From Paludibacteraceae bacterium (GTDB lineage Bacteria > Bacteroidota > Bacteroidia > Bacteroidales > Paludibacteraceae), in assembly GCA_024399575.1 (NCBI GenBank), contig JAKSNT010000012.1, forward strand, positions 1-39,981: a stretch of DNA of 39,981 nucleotides. Reading direction: 5' to 3'. Shown here one piece after another: positions 1-10,700 of this stretch. The translations under genes were made by a program, and so were the position numbers. A model generated the notes under the pieces. The model worked only from the letters and a program-made list of their open reading frames with translations. It ran no database searches and was not told the DNA's origin. Position 1 is the stretch's first letter; every line of letters begins with the position of its first letter.

Positions 1-1
1 T

Positions 2-52
2 CTCGCACTGCTCGCATTCCTGCTCGCAGTGATGAAATGGAAAAAGAACTGA
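2..52 (+). CDS. C-terminal fragment of an unidentified protein ending in a hydrophobic helix
   Basis: Frame 2 is open from the window edge to TGA at 50-52 and reads LALLAFLLAVMKWKKN. A run of ten hydrophobic residues followed by a short basic tail is the usual look of a C-terminal membrane helix. A strong terminator starts 5 nt after the stop, which supports a real gene end. The family cannot be told from 16 residues. The gene converges on ileS. Confidence 0.4.
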   Translation, partial: LALLAFLLAVMKWKKN

Positions 53-56
53 CAAT

Positions 57-99
57 ACTAATAAAAAGGCTGACCGTTTTGGTCAGCCTTTTTATTAGT
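57..99. terminator. Bidirectional intrinsic terminator between convergent genes
   Basis: A perfect 19-bp inverted repeat (57-75 and 81-99) closes a 5-nt loop. Each arm has a GC-rich core next to the loop and an A- or T-rich outer part, so a U-tract follows the hairpin on both strands. It lies 5 nt past the plus-strand gene and about 80 nt past ileS, and probably ends both transcripts. Confidence 0.88.
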
Positions 100-178
100 G
101 TACCAATATGTTTACAAAGAAACAATATTTTGGAGTAGTAGACAAAAGTGAGATTTGGGGATTTTTCAGCCCAAATCA

Positions 179-3100
179 TTACTTAGAGACAGAGACACGG
201 ACAGTGAACTCCTCGAAGTCGAGCTCGACAGCATCAGCAGGAAGTGAATCGACCGAAGCTATAGAACGGGCGAGCACCTGAGATGCGATATAGTCGGAGA
301 AACGAGCAACCGAGGAATCGACCTCAGGGTTACGCTCGATGAGAAGGTCAATCTTGTCAGTTATCTCGAAACCACTGGACTTACGGATATTCTGGACGCG
401 GTTGACAAGTTCGCGGGCAATACCCTCCTCCCGGAGCTCGTCGGTGACGGTAACGTCGAGCGCAATGGTCAGCGCACCCTCATTTGCAACGAGCCAACCT
501 GGCATATCCTCGGTGGTAATCTCGACATCAGAAGCCTCAAGACGGACAACACCCGAAGGGAGAGTGAGGTCGCAAACGCCAGAGGTCTCGAACAACGCAA
601 TGTCGGTCTGTTGCATAGCAGCAACGGCTGCGGCTATCTCCTTCATCTGCTTGCCGAACTTCTTGCCGAGAACCTTGAAATTAGGCTTAATCTTCTTGAC
701 AAGACGTATTTCGGAGTCGGCAGCATCGACAATGAGCAATTCCTTGACATTGACTTCGCCACGGACGAGGTCGGCAATATAGAGAAGCTGCTCCTTAACC
801 TTACGGTCGTGGACAGGAATTACCGCCTTAGCAAGAGGCTGACGCACCTTCTTCTCAGCCTTGCGACGCAGCGCAAGTATCATGGACGACGACTGCTGGG
901 CGAGCTGCATACACTCCTCAAGGTTGCGGTCGATGAGAGCAGCATTGACCTCAGGGAAAGATGCAAGATGGACAGAACCGGCAGCACAGGTGAGGTCGCG
1001 ATAGAGACGGTCGGCAAAGAATGGCGCAATAGGTGCCATGAGACGCGAAACAGTCAGGAGACAGGTGTAGAGAGTCTGATAGGCAGAGAGCTTATCGTCG
1101 TTCATCTCGCCACCCCAATAGCGTTTGCGGTTGAGACGGACATACCAGTTGGAGAGGTTCTCGCCAACGAAATCCTGAATGGCACGACCGGCACGGGTAG
1201 GCTCGTAACTGTCGTAATATTCACGGCAGTCGCGAACGAGCGAGTTGAGGAGAGAGAGAATCCAACGGTCAATTTCCGGACGACGGCTGACCTCAACCTC
1301 AGGGGCATCGGCAGTGAAGCCATCGACATTGGCATAGAGTGCAAAGAAAGAATAGGTATTATATAATGTGCCGAAGAATTTTCGACGAACCTCGTCAACA
1401 CCCTCGACATCGAACTTGAGGTTCTCCCAAGGCGACGAATTGGTCATCATATACCAACGGAGAGGGTCGGAACCGAATTTATCAATCGTCTGGAAAGGAT
1501 CGACGGTATTGCCCTTGCGCTTGCTCATCTTCTCGCCGAACTTGTCGAGGACAAGACCGTTGGAAATGACATTGCGGTAAGCGACAGAACCGAAGACCAT
1601 AGTGCCAATGGCATGAAGGGTGAAGAACCAGCCACGAGTCTGGTCAACGCCCTCAGAAATGAAGTCGGCAGGGAATACACTTCCGGAATCGATTCTCTCC
1701 TTGTTCTCGAATGGATAGTGGCACTGTGCGTAAGGCATTGAGCCTGAGTCGAACCAGACATCAATGAGGTCAAGTTCGCGCTTCATAGGCTTGCCCGAAT
1801 CAGAGACAAGGATTATACTGTCAACATAAGGACGGTGGAGGTCGATGACCGAAGGATCGTAGTTTGCATCGCTCATATCGCCAACCTTGAAGCGAGGCCA
1901 AGGATTGGACGTCATGAAGCCTGCCTTGATGGATTTATCAATCTCAGCCATAAGCTCCTCGCACGAACCGATACATTTCTCCTCGCCGTCCTCAGAACGC
2001 CAGATAGGGAGCGGAGTGCCCCAGTAGCGGCTACGGCTGAGGTTCCAGTCCTGAAGATTCTCAAGCCACTTGCCGAAACGGCCCGTACCGGTAGATTGAG
2101 GTTTCCAGTTGATGGTCTCGTTAAGACGCATCATCTCCTCGCGGCAGGCAGTGGTACGTATGAACCAGCTGTCGAGAGGATAATAGAGAACGGGCTTGTC
2201 GGTACGCCAGCAGTGAGGATAGTTATGGACGTGTTTCTCAATCTTGAAGACACGGTTTGTAGCCTTAAGGTCAAGACAGATGGAGACATCAAGAGTCTCG
2301 TCGTCGTCAGTCAACGCAGGGTCAAAAGCATTCTTGACGAAACGTCCAGCCCATTTGGAATACTCAGCGACATCGACATGGCTGCTGACAAACTCAGGGT
2401 CAAGCTCGTCGATAAGGAAGAAACGTCCCTTAAAATCAACCATTGGACGATGTTCGCCACGTGCAGTGGTCATGACCAGACCAGGAACACCCGCCTTCTT
2501 GGCAACAAAAGCATCGTCAGCACCAAAAGTAGGAGCAATATGGACAATGCCAGTACCATCGTCGGTGGTGACATAATCGCCAGGAATGACACGGAAAGCA
2601 CCTTCGCCAGGGTTGACCCATGGAATAAGCTGATGATACTCAGTGCCGACAAGGTCAGGACCCATACATTCGCCAAGAATACGGTAAGGGACAACCTTGT
2701 CGCCAGGACGATAGTCGTCCATCGAGAGCTCTGCGCCCTTAGGGTTGAAATAGTTATTCAACAAAGGCTTACCAATCACATAGTTAGCACGAATGCCAGT
2801 ATATGGATTGAAGGAATCGACAACAACATATTCTATCTTAGGGCCTACGCAGAGGGCGGTGTTGGAAGGGAGAGTCCAAGGTGTGGTGGTCCAGGCGAGT
2901 ATGAAAGTGTCACCTTTGAGGTCGGGGAATGCCTTGAGTCCACCTTTGACACGGAACTGGGCTGTGCAGGTGGTATCCTTCACGTCGCGATAGCAACCAG
3001 GCTGGTTGAGCTCGTGCGTGGAGAGACCTGTGCCGGCAGCAGGAGAATATGGCTGAATGGTATAGCCTTTATAGAGCAAACCTTTGTTATACAACTGCTT

Positions 3101-3592
3101 GAGAAGCCACCAGAGGGTTTCGATGTATTTATTGTCGTAGGTGATGTAAGGATGCTCGAGGTCAACCCAATAACCCATGCGGTGTGTGAGGTCGGTCCAC
3201 TCCTTGGTGTATTTCATCACGTCGGAACGGCAAGCGGCATTGTATTCATCAACAGAGACCTTTGAACCGATATCTTCCTTTGTGATACCGAGACGCTTCT
3301 CGACACCGAGTTCGACAGGAAGTCCATGAGTGTCCCAGCCAGCCTTGCGACGCACCTGATAGCCACACATTGTTTTATAACGACAGAAAGTATCCTTGAT
3401 GGTACGCGCCATGACATGATGAATGCCTGGCATACCGTTGGCAGAAGGAGGACCCTCGTAGAAAACGAAAGATGGGCAACCTTCACGCTCGTCAACACTG
3501 CGGTGGAACAAGTCCTCGCTATCCCACATCTCCAAGACCTCACGGTTGAGAGCCGAAAGGTCGAGGGATTTATATTCTTTAAATTTCTTCAT
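179..3592 (-). CDS. ileS: Isoleucine--tRNA ligase, IleRS2-like, with GXHH in place of the HIGH motif
   Basis: This cytoplasmic enzyme charges tRNA-Ile and edits misactivated valine. The chosen start (ATG 3592, MKKFKEYKSL) gives 1137 aa; an in-frame ATG at 3628 lies inside the previous gene and adds an unlikely leader. Visible landmarks are the class I signature region near residues 48-62, where HIGH is replaced by GIHH (56-59), the KMSKS loop as KMSKR (688-692), WTTTPWTLPSN and GTGIVHIAPTFGADD of the CP1 editing domain, and DVWFDSGSMPY in the catalytic core. The length and long C-terminal region fit the eukaryote-like IleRS2 group, which Bacteroidota use as their housekeeping enzyme. It starts 19 nt after the lipoprotein gene with no promoter seen between them, so it probably shares the adhesin transcript. 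Identity is certain; the GXHH consequence is treated in the findings. Confidence 0.97.
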   Translation of the reverse strand: MKKFKEYKSLDLSALNREVLEMWDSEDLFHRSVDEREGCPSFVFYEGPPSANGMPGIHHVMARTIKDTFCRYKTMCGYQVRRKAGWDTHGLPVELGVEKRLGITKEDIGSKVSVDEYNAACRSDVMKYTKEWTDLTHRMGYWVDLEHPYITYDNKYIETLWWLLKQLYNKGLLYKGYTIQPYSPAAGTGLSTHELNQPGCYRDVKDTTCTAQFRVKGGLKAFPDLKGDTFILAWTTTPWTLPSNTALCVGPKIEYVVVDSFNPYTGIRANYVIGKPLLNNYFNPKGAELSMDDYRPGDKVVPYRILGECMGPDLVGTEYHQLIPWVNPGEGAFRVIPGDYVTTDDGTGIVHIAPTFGADDAFVAKKAGVPGLVMTTARGEHRPMVDFKGRFFLIDELDPEFVSSHVDVAEYSKWAGRFVKNAFDPALTDDDETLDVSICLDLKATNRVFKIEKHVHNYPHCWRTDKPVLYYPLDSWFIRTTACREEMMRLNETINWKPQSTGTGRFGKWLENLQDWNLSRSRYWGTPLPIWRSEDGEEKCIGSCEELMAEIDKSIKAGFMTSNPWPRFKVGDMSDANYDPSVIDLHRPYVDSIILVSDSGKPMKRELDLIDVWFDSGSMPYAQCHYPFENKERIDSGSVFPADFISEGVDQTRGWFFTLHAIGTMVFGSVAYRNVISNGLVLDKFGEKMSKRKGNTVDPFQTIDKFGSDPLRWYMMTNSSPWENLKFDVEGVDEVRRKFFGTLYNTYSFFALYANVDGFTADAPEVEVSRRPEIDRWILSLLNSLVRDCREYYDSYEPTRAGRAIQDFVGENLSNWYVRLNRKRYWGGEMNDDKLSAYQTLYTCLLTVSRLMAPIAPFFADRLYRDLTCAAGSVHLASFPEVNAALIDRNLEECMQLAQQSSSMILALRRKAEKKVRQPLAKAVIPVHDRKVKEQLLYIADLVRGEVNVKELLIVDAADSEIRLVKKIKPNFKVLGKKFGKQMKEIAAAVAAMQQTDIALFETSGVCDLTLPSGVVRLEASDVEITTEDMPGWLVANEGALTIALDVTVTDELREEGIARELVNRVQNIRKSSGFEITDKIDLLIERNPEVDSSVARFSDYIASQVLARSIASVDSLPADAVELDFEEFTVRVSVSK

Positions 3593-3611
3593 ATATTGAT
3601 TGTAAGTAACA

Positions 3612-4772
3612 TTATTTATCCAAAGCAAAGATGTCCGCCATCACATAATAATTAGCAACATATTCAGCATTAGGCTTGGTACGGTCGGAAACATATTCGT
3701 CGAGGTCGAGGTCTATTTTGATTTCGCGGCTCTCGGGGATGTCCCTGATAATCCAATACTGGGCATTGCCAGGCTTGCCAGGACCCCAGCCTGCACGGTC
3801 GTACTGGTATGTACCAGCCTGCTTATAGTTCTTGCCCTTGCTGTTGAGTTCCCAGACATGACCGACGATAGGCATAACTTCGCCATTAATCTTGATTTTG
3901 TACCAGTTCTCGTCGAACTCGGCAGGGTTGATAGGTTTCTTCTTGCGACCAGGGAAATAGCCTTTATAGTTATCGACAGTAGATTTCTCCTGACCATGAC
4001 CAGTTATGCAGACACGGAGTAGAGCACGCTTGGTGCCTTCAGGGAGAACGATACTACGCTCGCCAAGACGATTAGGAGCCTCGATTGACGCAGTGTCGAT
4101 ACCATAAGCCCAAGCACGATAACCATTGTTGCCACTGAGGAAAGAGTCGTAAACCTTCTGGCAAGAGAGAATATTCGCACCATAGCGATTTGCACCATCG
4201 AAGAAATAGAATTTCATGCTGAAAGCATGAGCCTTAGTCTCAGTTGCATCCCATCCGCAATAAAAAACTTTGAATTCGGCAGGACCGGACTGAGTGAGAA
4301 TAGGGAGCAGATGAGTGACATCCATATAGAATTTCTTGTTCCAGCTGGCTGAGAAACTGCCACCATAAGGGGTGAAAGCACGCTGGAATTCGTACCATTC
4401 ACCAGTGGATTTATCCTTGATTCGAATTTCGGTAGTCATATCCCAATCAGCAGGACCCTTATTCCAGCCACACATTGTATATTCGAGTATGACTTTGCCA
4501 AAAGAGCCAGAAGGCATCTGAACCTGAAAAGTGGTGTCATCGTCGTCGCCCCAACCATAGAAAAAGAGTTTCATAGGCTCGGACATTTCAGCAACGGCAA
4601 CAGCCGACGAGAGATCATCACGGAGAGAATCAGCCCAAAGCCAGCCAGTGGAATCAACAAGAACGATAGGTCCATCAGGTTCAACATTAGAATTACCATT
4701 ATTGCTGCCAGAACGCTTGCAAGCGAAGCAAAGTGCCACCATTGAAATGATAAAAAGTAAAAATTTCTTCAT
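3612..4772 (-). CDS. PNGase F-like lipoprotein (peptide:N-glycosidase family)
   Basis: The 386-aa product starts with a signal peptide ending at Cys18 (VALCFAC), a loose lipobox. The residues after the Cys are not acidic, so the surface-export signal of many Bacteroidota lipoproteins is not evident. Residues 90-345 resemble both domains of Elizabethkingia PNGase F, which releases N-glycans from asparagine: TGEWYEF (124-130), LPEGTKRALLR (243-253), ITGHG (256-260) and YDRAGWGPG (324-332). By my recalled alignment, catalytic Asp60 corresponds to Asp111 (in ADWD) and Glu206 to Glu285 (in PAEF), while Glu118 is replaced by Cys172. The cysteines forming the PNGase F disulfides are mostly missing. 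It lies 19 nt after adhesin A and 19 nt before ileS. It may be an active deglycosylase with altered chemistry or a glycoprotein-binding relative; the fold is fairly sure, the activity is not. Confidence 0.8.
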   Translation of the reverse strand: MKKFLLFIISMVALCFACKRSGSNNGNSNVEPDGPIVLVDSTGWLWADSLRDDLSSAVAVAEMSEPMKLFFYGWGDDDDTTFQVQMPSGSFGKVILEYTMCGWNKGPADWDMTTEIRIKDKSTGEWYEFQRAFTPYGGSFSASWNKKFYMDVTHLLPILTQSGPAEFKVFYCGWDATETKAHAFSMKFYFFDGANRYGANILSCQKVYDSFLSGNNGYRAWAYGIDTASIEAPNRLGERSIVLPEGTKRALLRVCITGHGQEKSTVDNYKGYFPGRKKKPINPAEFDENWYKIKINGEVMPIVGHVWELNSKGKNYKQAGTYQYDRAGWGPGKPGNAQYWIIRDIPESREIKIDLDLDEYVSDRTKPNAEYVANYYVMADIFALDK

Positions 4773-4791
4773 AATGATATTGTTTTTATAA

Positions 4792-7700
4792 TTATTTAAT
4801 CAATATTTTAATGACCTTGCTACGACCATCGGTATCGTAGAAATAGACCATATATACACCAGGGACAGAAGGCATCGCAAGGTCAAAACGCGCACCAGCA
4901 TCAACATCAGATTCAGCAAGGATATGTCCCATGCAGTCAACAAGGAGATAATGACCAGCCACCTGAGATTCGACACGGGCAGTACCAGAGGCTGGCAGCT
5001 GAGAAGGGAAGAGGGTGAAAGGAACGTCAGCCACCTGAAGGGCGGAACGGTCGGCTACGATGATAGGACAGGTAGGGATGCAATAACTCTCGCCAGTACG
5101 TGTAAGACAGACATAGACCTCGTCGCCCATCGCAAGACGTTCAGGGAGATAGATATACGACTTACGGTCGGAAGGAACGTAATGTCCATTGACATACCAG
5201 TCGAAACGGTCGAAGGTGTAACCACCATTGTATTTGTCGTTCACCACAGCAACGACATCCTGCCATTTCTGCTCGGTCATCCAAGAAGGCCAACGGACAA
5301 GGAAGTCGAAATGCGATTCGCTCGCCGTTGCATCGCAAGTTCCATTCGAGAGACGGAGAGTCAAAGAGTAACGGTCAGGACGGACAAACTTGTACTTGTC
5401 AGGATAATTAGGCACAGGAACCTCGATGACACCCTTATAGTCCTCGTCCTCGATATTACGGAAACCCTGCATACGGGCGCTGTCGCCAAAGAGAACGCTG
5501 TATTTCAGAGGTGAAGCACCACGCCAGGTATGTCCGATAACCATAACAGTATCGTCGGCACAGAGGTCGGGCACAGAGATACGGTTGAAATAGGTAGGCT
5601 CAAGAACGGTGAGGGAAAGGGTGGTAATCACACAATCCTCGTCATCGCCAAAGCAGACAGTATCGGCATAGACACCGGCATCACGGACAATCCTGCCATG
5701 GAAAGTATAGTTATCGCCAAGACAGATGGTGTCGAAAATAGAGTCACGACGAGTAGGAATGATGGTAAGACGAAGTTCGTAGATGCTGTCGCAACCAATC
5801 TTTGTCTCAAGCGAATCCCAATAGACACCGGAAGAGCGGAACGGCCTGCCCCGCCAACGGAAATTGGAATAGTCGCAAACGGTAGTATCCTTGACAAAAT
5901 GGTACTTTGGATTCATCGTCAAACGGAGTTCGTAAACACTGTCGCAACCGACAGAATTGACAAGAGAGTCGTAATAGATACCACTCTTGGTATAACTCTT
6001 GCCTCGGAACCAAATGGTGTCGTCTGTACACTGCCCATCATGGTAGGTGACATGATGGAACGCCGATATGACGTTGAGAGTTAGCTTAGTGACACTGTCG
6101 CAACCAGCACGCGTCATCAGAGAATCCCAATAGACACCACTCCTGCGAAGGATACGGCCACCAAACGTATAAGTATCGCCAAGACAGATAGACACAGTAT
6201 ATTCACGATAATATTTAGGAAGGACACGGAGATGAAGGACGTACTCGCTGTCGCAACCTTCAAGAGAACCTGCACGGAAAGTATGGTCGCCTGCATCCTT
6301 GACATACATGCCGCGGAAATAGAAGCTGTCGCCGGAACAGATGGTGCGGTAAGCATCGAAACGGTATTTTTCCTGCAACCGAAGGTCAAGTTGGAAAATA
6401 CTGTCGCAACCCTCGGAAGTGCGAAGAGTATCGTAATAAGTACCTGAGAAATAGAGAGACCTGCCTCGCCATTCGTAAGCGGTCAAACCACAAACAAGTT
6501 CGTACTGGGTAAAATGGTAAGCCTGACCGACAATGATAAGTGCCTGAACAATACTGTCGCAACCATTGACGGTGGAGAGAGTATCGACAAGAGTATAACG
6601 ACCAGCTACATTGTATATAAGACGATGATTATGATAGCGTATAATCTCGTTGGAACACATATACACTGTGTCATGCACACGATAGGAAGGACAGACATGT
6701 AGAGTCATGGAATAAATACTGTCGCAACCAGAATAGGAAAGCAGAGAGTCGTGATAGAAATAGTCGCCGACAGGAAGACGACCTATATGATGGTCGCGCC
6801 AAAGCATAGTGTCGTAGTCGCACATTGAATACTCATATTCGAAAAGATAGCTCTCCTTGACAGTAAGATGGAGACGATAGATACTGTCGCAACCATGAAT
6901 AGTCAGGAGGGAATCGTCAATGACATTTGAACCTACTGGAAGACCTGAAATCAGACGGTTGCGCCAGACAATGGATTCGTTGCTGCAGACAACTGCTGAT
7001 TCCTCGAAAAGATAAGTCTCATGGACGACAATCCTCATAACGACAACACTATCGCAACCATCAGAGTTGGCAAGAGTGTCGCGAAGGAGGAATGAACCGA
7101 CCGTATTGCAAGAGATGTCGCGACCACAGAAACGATAGACATCACCACGACAGACTGTGTCGTCAGGAAGAGTGGTAAAGTCGGAATGAAGAACCATGAG
7201 ACGGAGTTCATAGACGCTGTCGCAACCATAAGCACTATAATAGGAATCAGTGAAAGAATGCTCGCCAGGCATAAGACCACCAACGGCATACATATATCCA
7301 GTATAATAATGGTTGCGCCAATAGTAAACGCCACTGCCACAAATGGTGTCACGGTCAAGGAAATGATAGACAGGACGAACGGTCAGAACAAGCTTGTAAA
7401 GGCTGTCGCAACCGGCAGAGGTGGTAAGGGAATCCCAGAAAATATGGACACCGGCAGAGAGGCTATGGTAGGTATGAGAACGCCAATGTGCAGTGTCGTC
7501 GGCACAGATTTCCATGGTCATTTCACGGAAATAAACCGGATTGACATGCAAATGGAGCAACTCAACACTGTCGCAGCCGTAAACAGAGGTGAGGGAATCG
7601 ACATAGACAAAATCGCCAACAGAGTAGCACGAGATAGGAGGAAGAGTGCTGAAAGAATAGGTAGAACCCTGACAGACAGTAGCATAATGCTCGTTGAAAT

Positions 7701-10700
7701 AAGAAGAACGGACAGTGAGGTCGAGAACCATCAGGCTGTCGCAGCCAGTAAGAAGAGAGGAATAAGTATGCACATAATGATAATGCCCGACAGGAAGAAC
7801 CACGTCAGAGCGTCCCCAATAGGAAGGACCGGCATAGACGAAATCGTCCCAAACGATAGTATCGGTTGCACAAATATCAGCTATGCGAGTGACCACAACG
7901 GTATCAAAGACAGAGAGTTCAAGACGATAAACACTGTCGCAGCCATGGATAGAGAGAAGCGAGTCGTAGAAGATATAACTGCCAGAAGGGTGATGGTCGA
8001 AATGACGACCGTGCCAATCCCATACGGAGTTGGAACATATAGAATGCCGCTCGACGATGTCGTATGTCGGATGAACATACAGACGAAGACCGACCAAACT
8101 ATCACACCCACCGGAAGATACAAGCGTGTCAGCAATATCGTAAATACCAGGAGAATCAAAATGATAGCGGTTAGGACCTATCCAATAATCCTCGTTCTGA
8201 CAAATTGAATCGTCAATCAGGATAGCATAGGTAGGACGGACCTCGACAACCAGACGTAGAACACTGTCACAACCACTCGATTTATGAGAATATCTATGGA
8301 TAATAGTCTGACTACCAAGATGCAAGAGCAAATCAGAAGCTCCATTATACTTAGGACCAGCACAGACTAAACCATCCCAAACAACCGTGTCGGATTCACA
8401 CATTATTACATTACGTATAATGGAAACAGTATCGATGACGGTGAGGGCAAGATGGTAAACACTATCGCAACCATGGACCGAGAGAAGGGAATCGTAGAAA
8501 TCATGAAGCCCGGGCGAAAGATTGGAATAAACATGTGTGCGCCAAGAGAACGGCACATTGACACATATAGTTGAAACAGAGTCAAACAGATAAACAGGAT
8601 TAACAGTCAGAGAGAGATTCACGATGCTGTCGCAACCGGAAACGGTGTGAAGCGAATCGACGTAAGAGAAAGTCCCAACAACATCGGTGGCAAGAGTACG
8701 AGAACCGAAAACATAGGTATCGCCTTGACATACACTATCAGCAAGATTGATGAGATAGGTAGGATTGACACGCACATTAAGCCAGAGGAGGCTGTCGCAA
8801 CCAGTGGCAACACGTTGATAATGATGACAAATCAGCCAGCTACCAACCGTTATGACACTATCGACAGCTCCTTTATATTTCGGCCCACCATATACTCGTC
8901 CATCCCAATGGAAAGTATCGACATCGCAGATGACAACATTGCGCTCGAATGCAATCGTGTCGCTGACAGAAATGGAAAGTTTATAGACACTGTCGCAACC
9001 GTGAACGGTTTTAAGACTGTCGTATTTAATATACGTACCAGCAGAAAGAGATGTGAACCGGAACCCATGCCACGAGTAGGTCTCATTAGAACAGATAGAG
9101 ACTGCATCCTCGAAATAATAGACAGGATTGACACTCAAGATGAGAGTCACGATACTGTCGTAGCCTGCGATGGTCTTCAGAGAATCAGTAACAAAGAATG
9201 TACCGACGGAATCAGTATTGACCTGACTACCACCGAAAACATATCTGTCGTGCTGGCAGACCGTATCGAGAATTGTGATATCAAACGATTCAAGAATAAT
9301 AAGACGAAGAGTCATTAAACTATCGCAACCAGTGACAGTAGATGAATAATGATGAGTAAACGTATGAATGCCAAGAGGAAGAACTTCGTCAACAGTACCC
9401 TGAAACTTGGTTCCACCGAACGAGACGCCATCCCATACAATACTATCAGCATCAGATATTATCCTATTAGTCAACATATTGACAGTATCGTTCACAAAGA
9501 GATGAAGAACGAAAAGGCTGTCACAGCCATGGGCAGTGGAGAGAAAGAACTGTTTCTCGTATTCGCCACCACTCATCTTAGTATAGGTAGAACCGCGCCA
9601 AGAGTATGACTCGTTGGAACAGATAGTATCATACTCGTCAAAACGATATGATGGATGGATATTCAGACTGAGGCGATGAACACTGTCGCAGCCATGAACA
9701 GAAGTGAGGTAATCATAATAGATACCTGATTCAGAAAAGCTCATCGAATGTCCATGCCATACATAAGGAGTATCAGTATCGCAAATGTCAACACTATCGC
9801 TGAAAAGATAACTATCCCAGACAGTAAAGTGCAGATAATAAACACTGTCGCAACCATTCACCGTATGATAGACCTTGGCAGTATCAACAGAATGAGAAAT
9901 TGCATCAGGATGTGTGTCAGCACCACCACGCTGCCAGATATACGGCAGTTCGGTATCGCAAACAGCAACCGTATCATAGAATGAATAGACAGGATTGACC
10001 GTAAGATCAAGAGTCACAACGTAATCGCAACCATGATCCTGACGAGTGTCGTAATAGACACCTGACTCAGTATAATATTTGCCACCGAAGAAACAACGCT
10101 CACCACTACAGATGACGGCAAATGTATCAATAGGTTGAGGGTCAGAGACAAATACCTGTTCAGTCAAAATACTGTCGCAACCATAAAATGTGGTAAAATG
10201 ACGGGTATATGTGAGCGTCTCGTAAGTAGGAAGAGTGTCAGTCAGAACGGTATCTACTCCACCGAAGAGGAGAAGTGTATCATGCTTGCAAGCGAATATA
10301 GTATCGTACGTAATATCATACATGTCAGCACAATAGATATTTACGCAATATACATCGACAATAGGAGTGTGACATATAGGAGAAACACGATGAACGTGCA
10401 TGTAAACCAAATGGTCGTGAGGCTGATTATAGAATATATGGTGCAATGTATCGCCAGCACCTATACGGGTGATATTGTCCTGATATGAATCGTACCATGA
10501 TATGCTGTCGTATGCAGTATTTACAACATCAGACAGGACTACATTCCATTGACCCTTAGGCGATTCGCAGACAATATAACTCTTTATCTCGTTGTAGTCC
10601 ACAAACATGTGAGCATTGTTGTTGGAACCATTAAGACCAATACAGAAAGCGTACGCAGCAGATGACGAAATACCGTATGCCGTAGCGACAAAACCACCGT

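Noticed and set aside
1835..3265. 476-codon open frame on the plus strand inside ileS
   Set aside because: It is exactly antisense to conserved IleRS sequence. The ileS frame is rich in codons whose complements avoid stops. The product has no recognisable family or start context.
3593..3628. Longer ileS reading from ATG 3628
   Set aside because: It overlaps the end of the lipoprotein gene and adds 12 non-conserved residues; ATG 3592 gives the usual N-terminus.
7186..8208. 340-codon plus-strand frame in adhesin A, and others like it at 611-1366, 4924-5514 and 11140-11778
   Set aside because: Shadows of the real genes. The translations show the antisense of the repeat (recurring VAT/TVAT strings) and carry no family features.
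5599..10323. CRISPR-like or DNA-level repeat array suggested by regularly spaced ctgtcgcaacc
   Set aside because: Spacing is 150-200 nt, the string is only 11 nt, and it encodes the conserved GCDS of protein repeats in one long frame.
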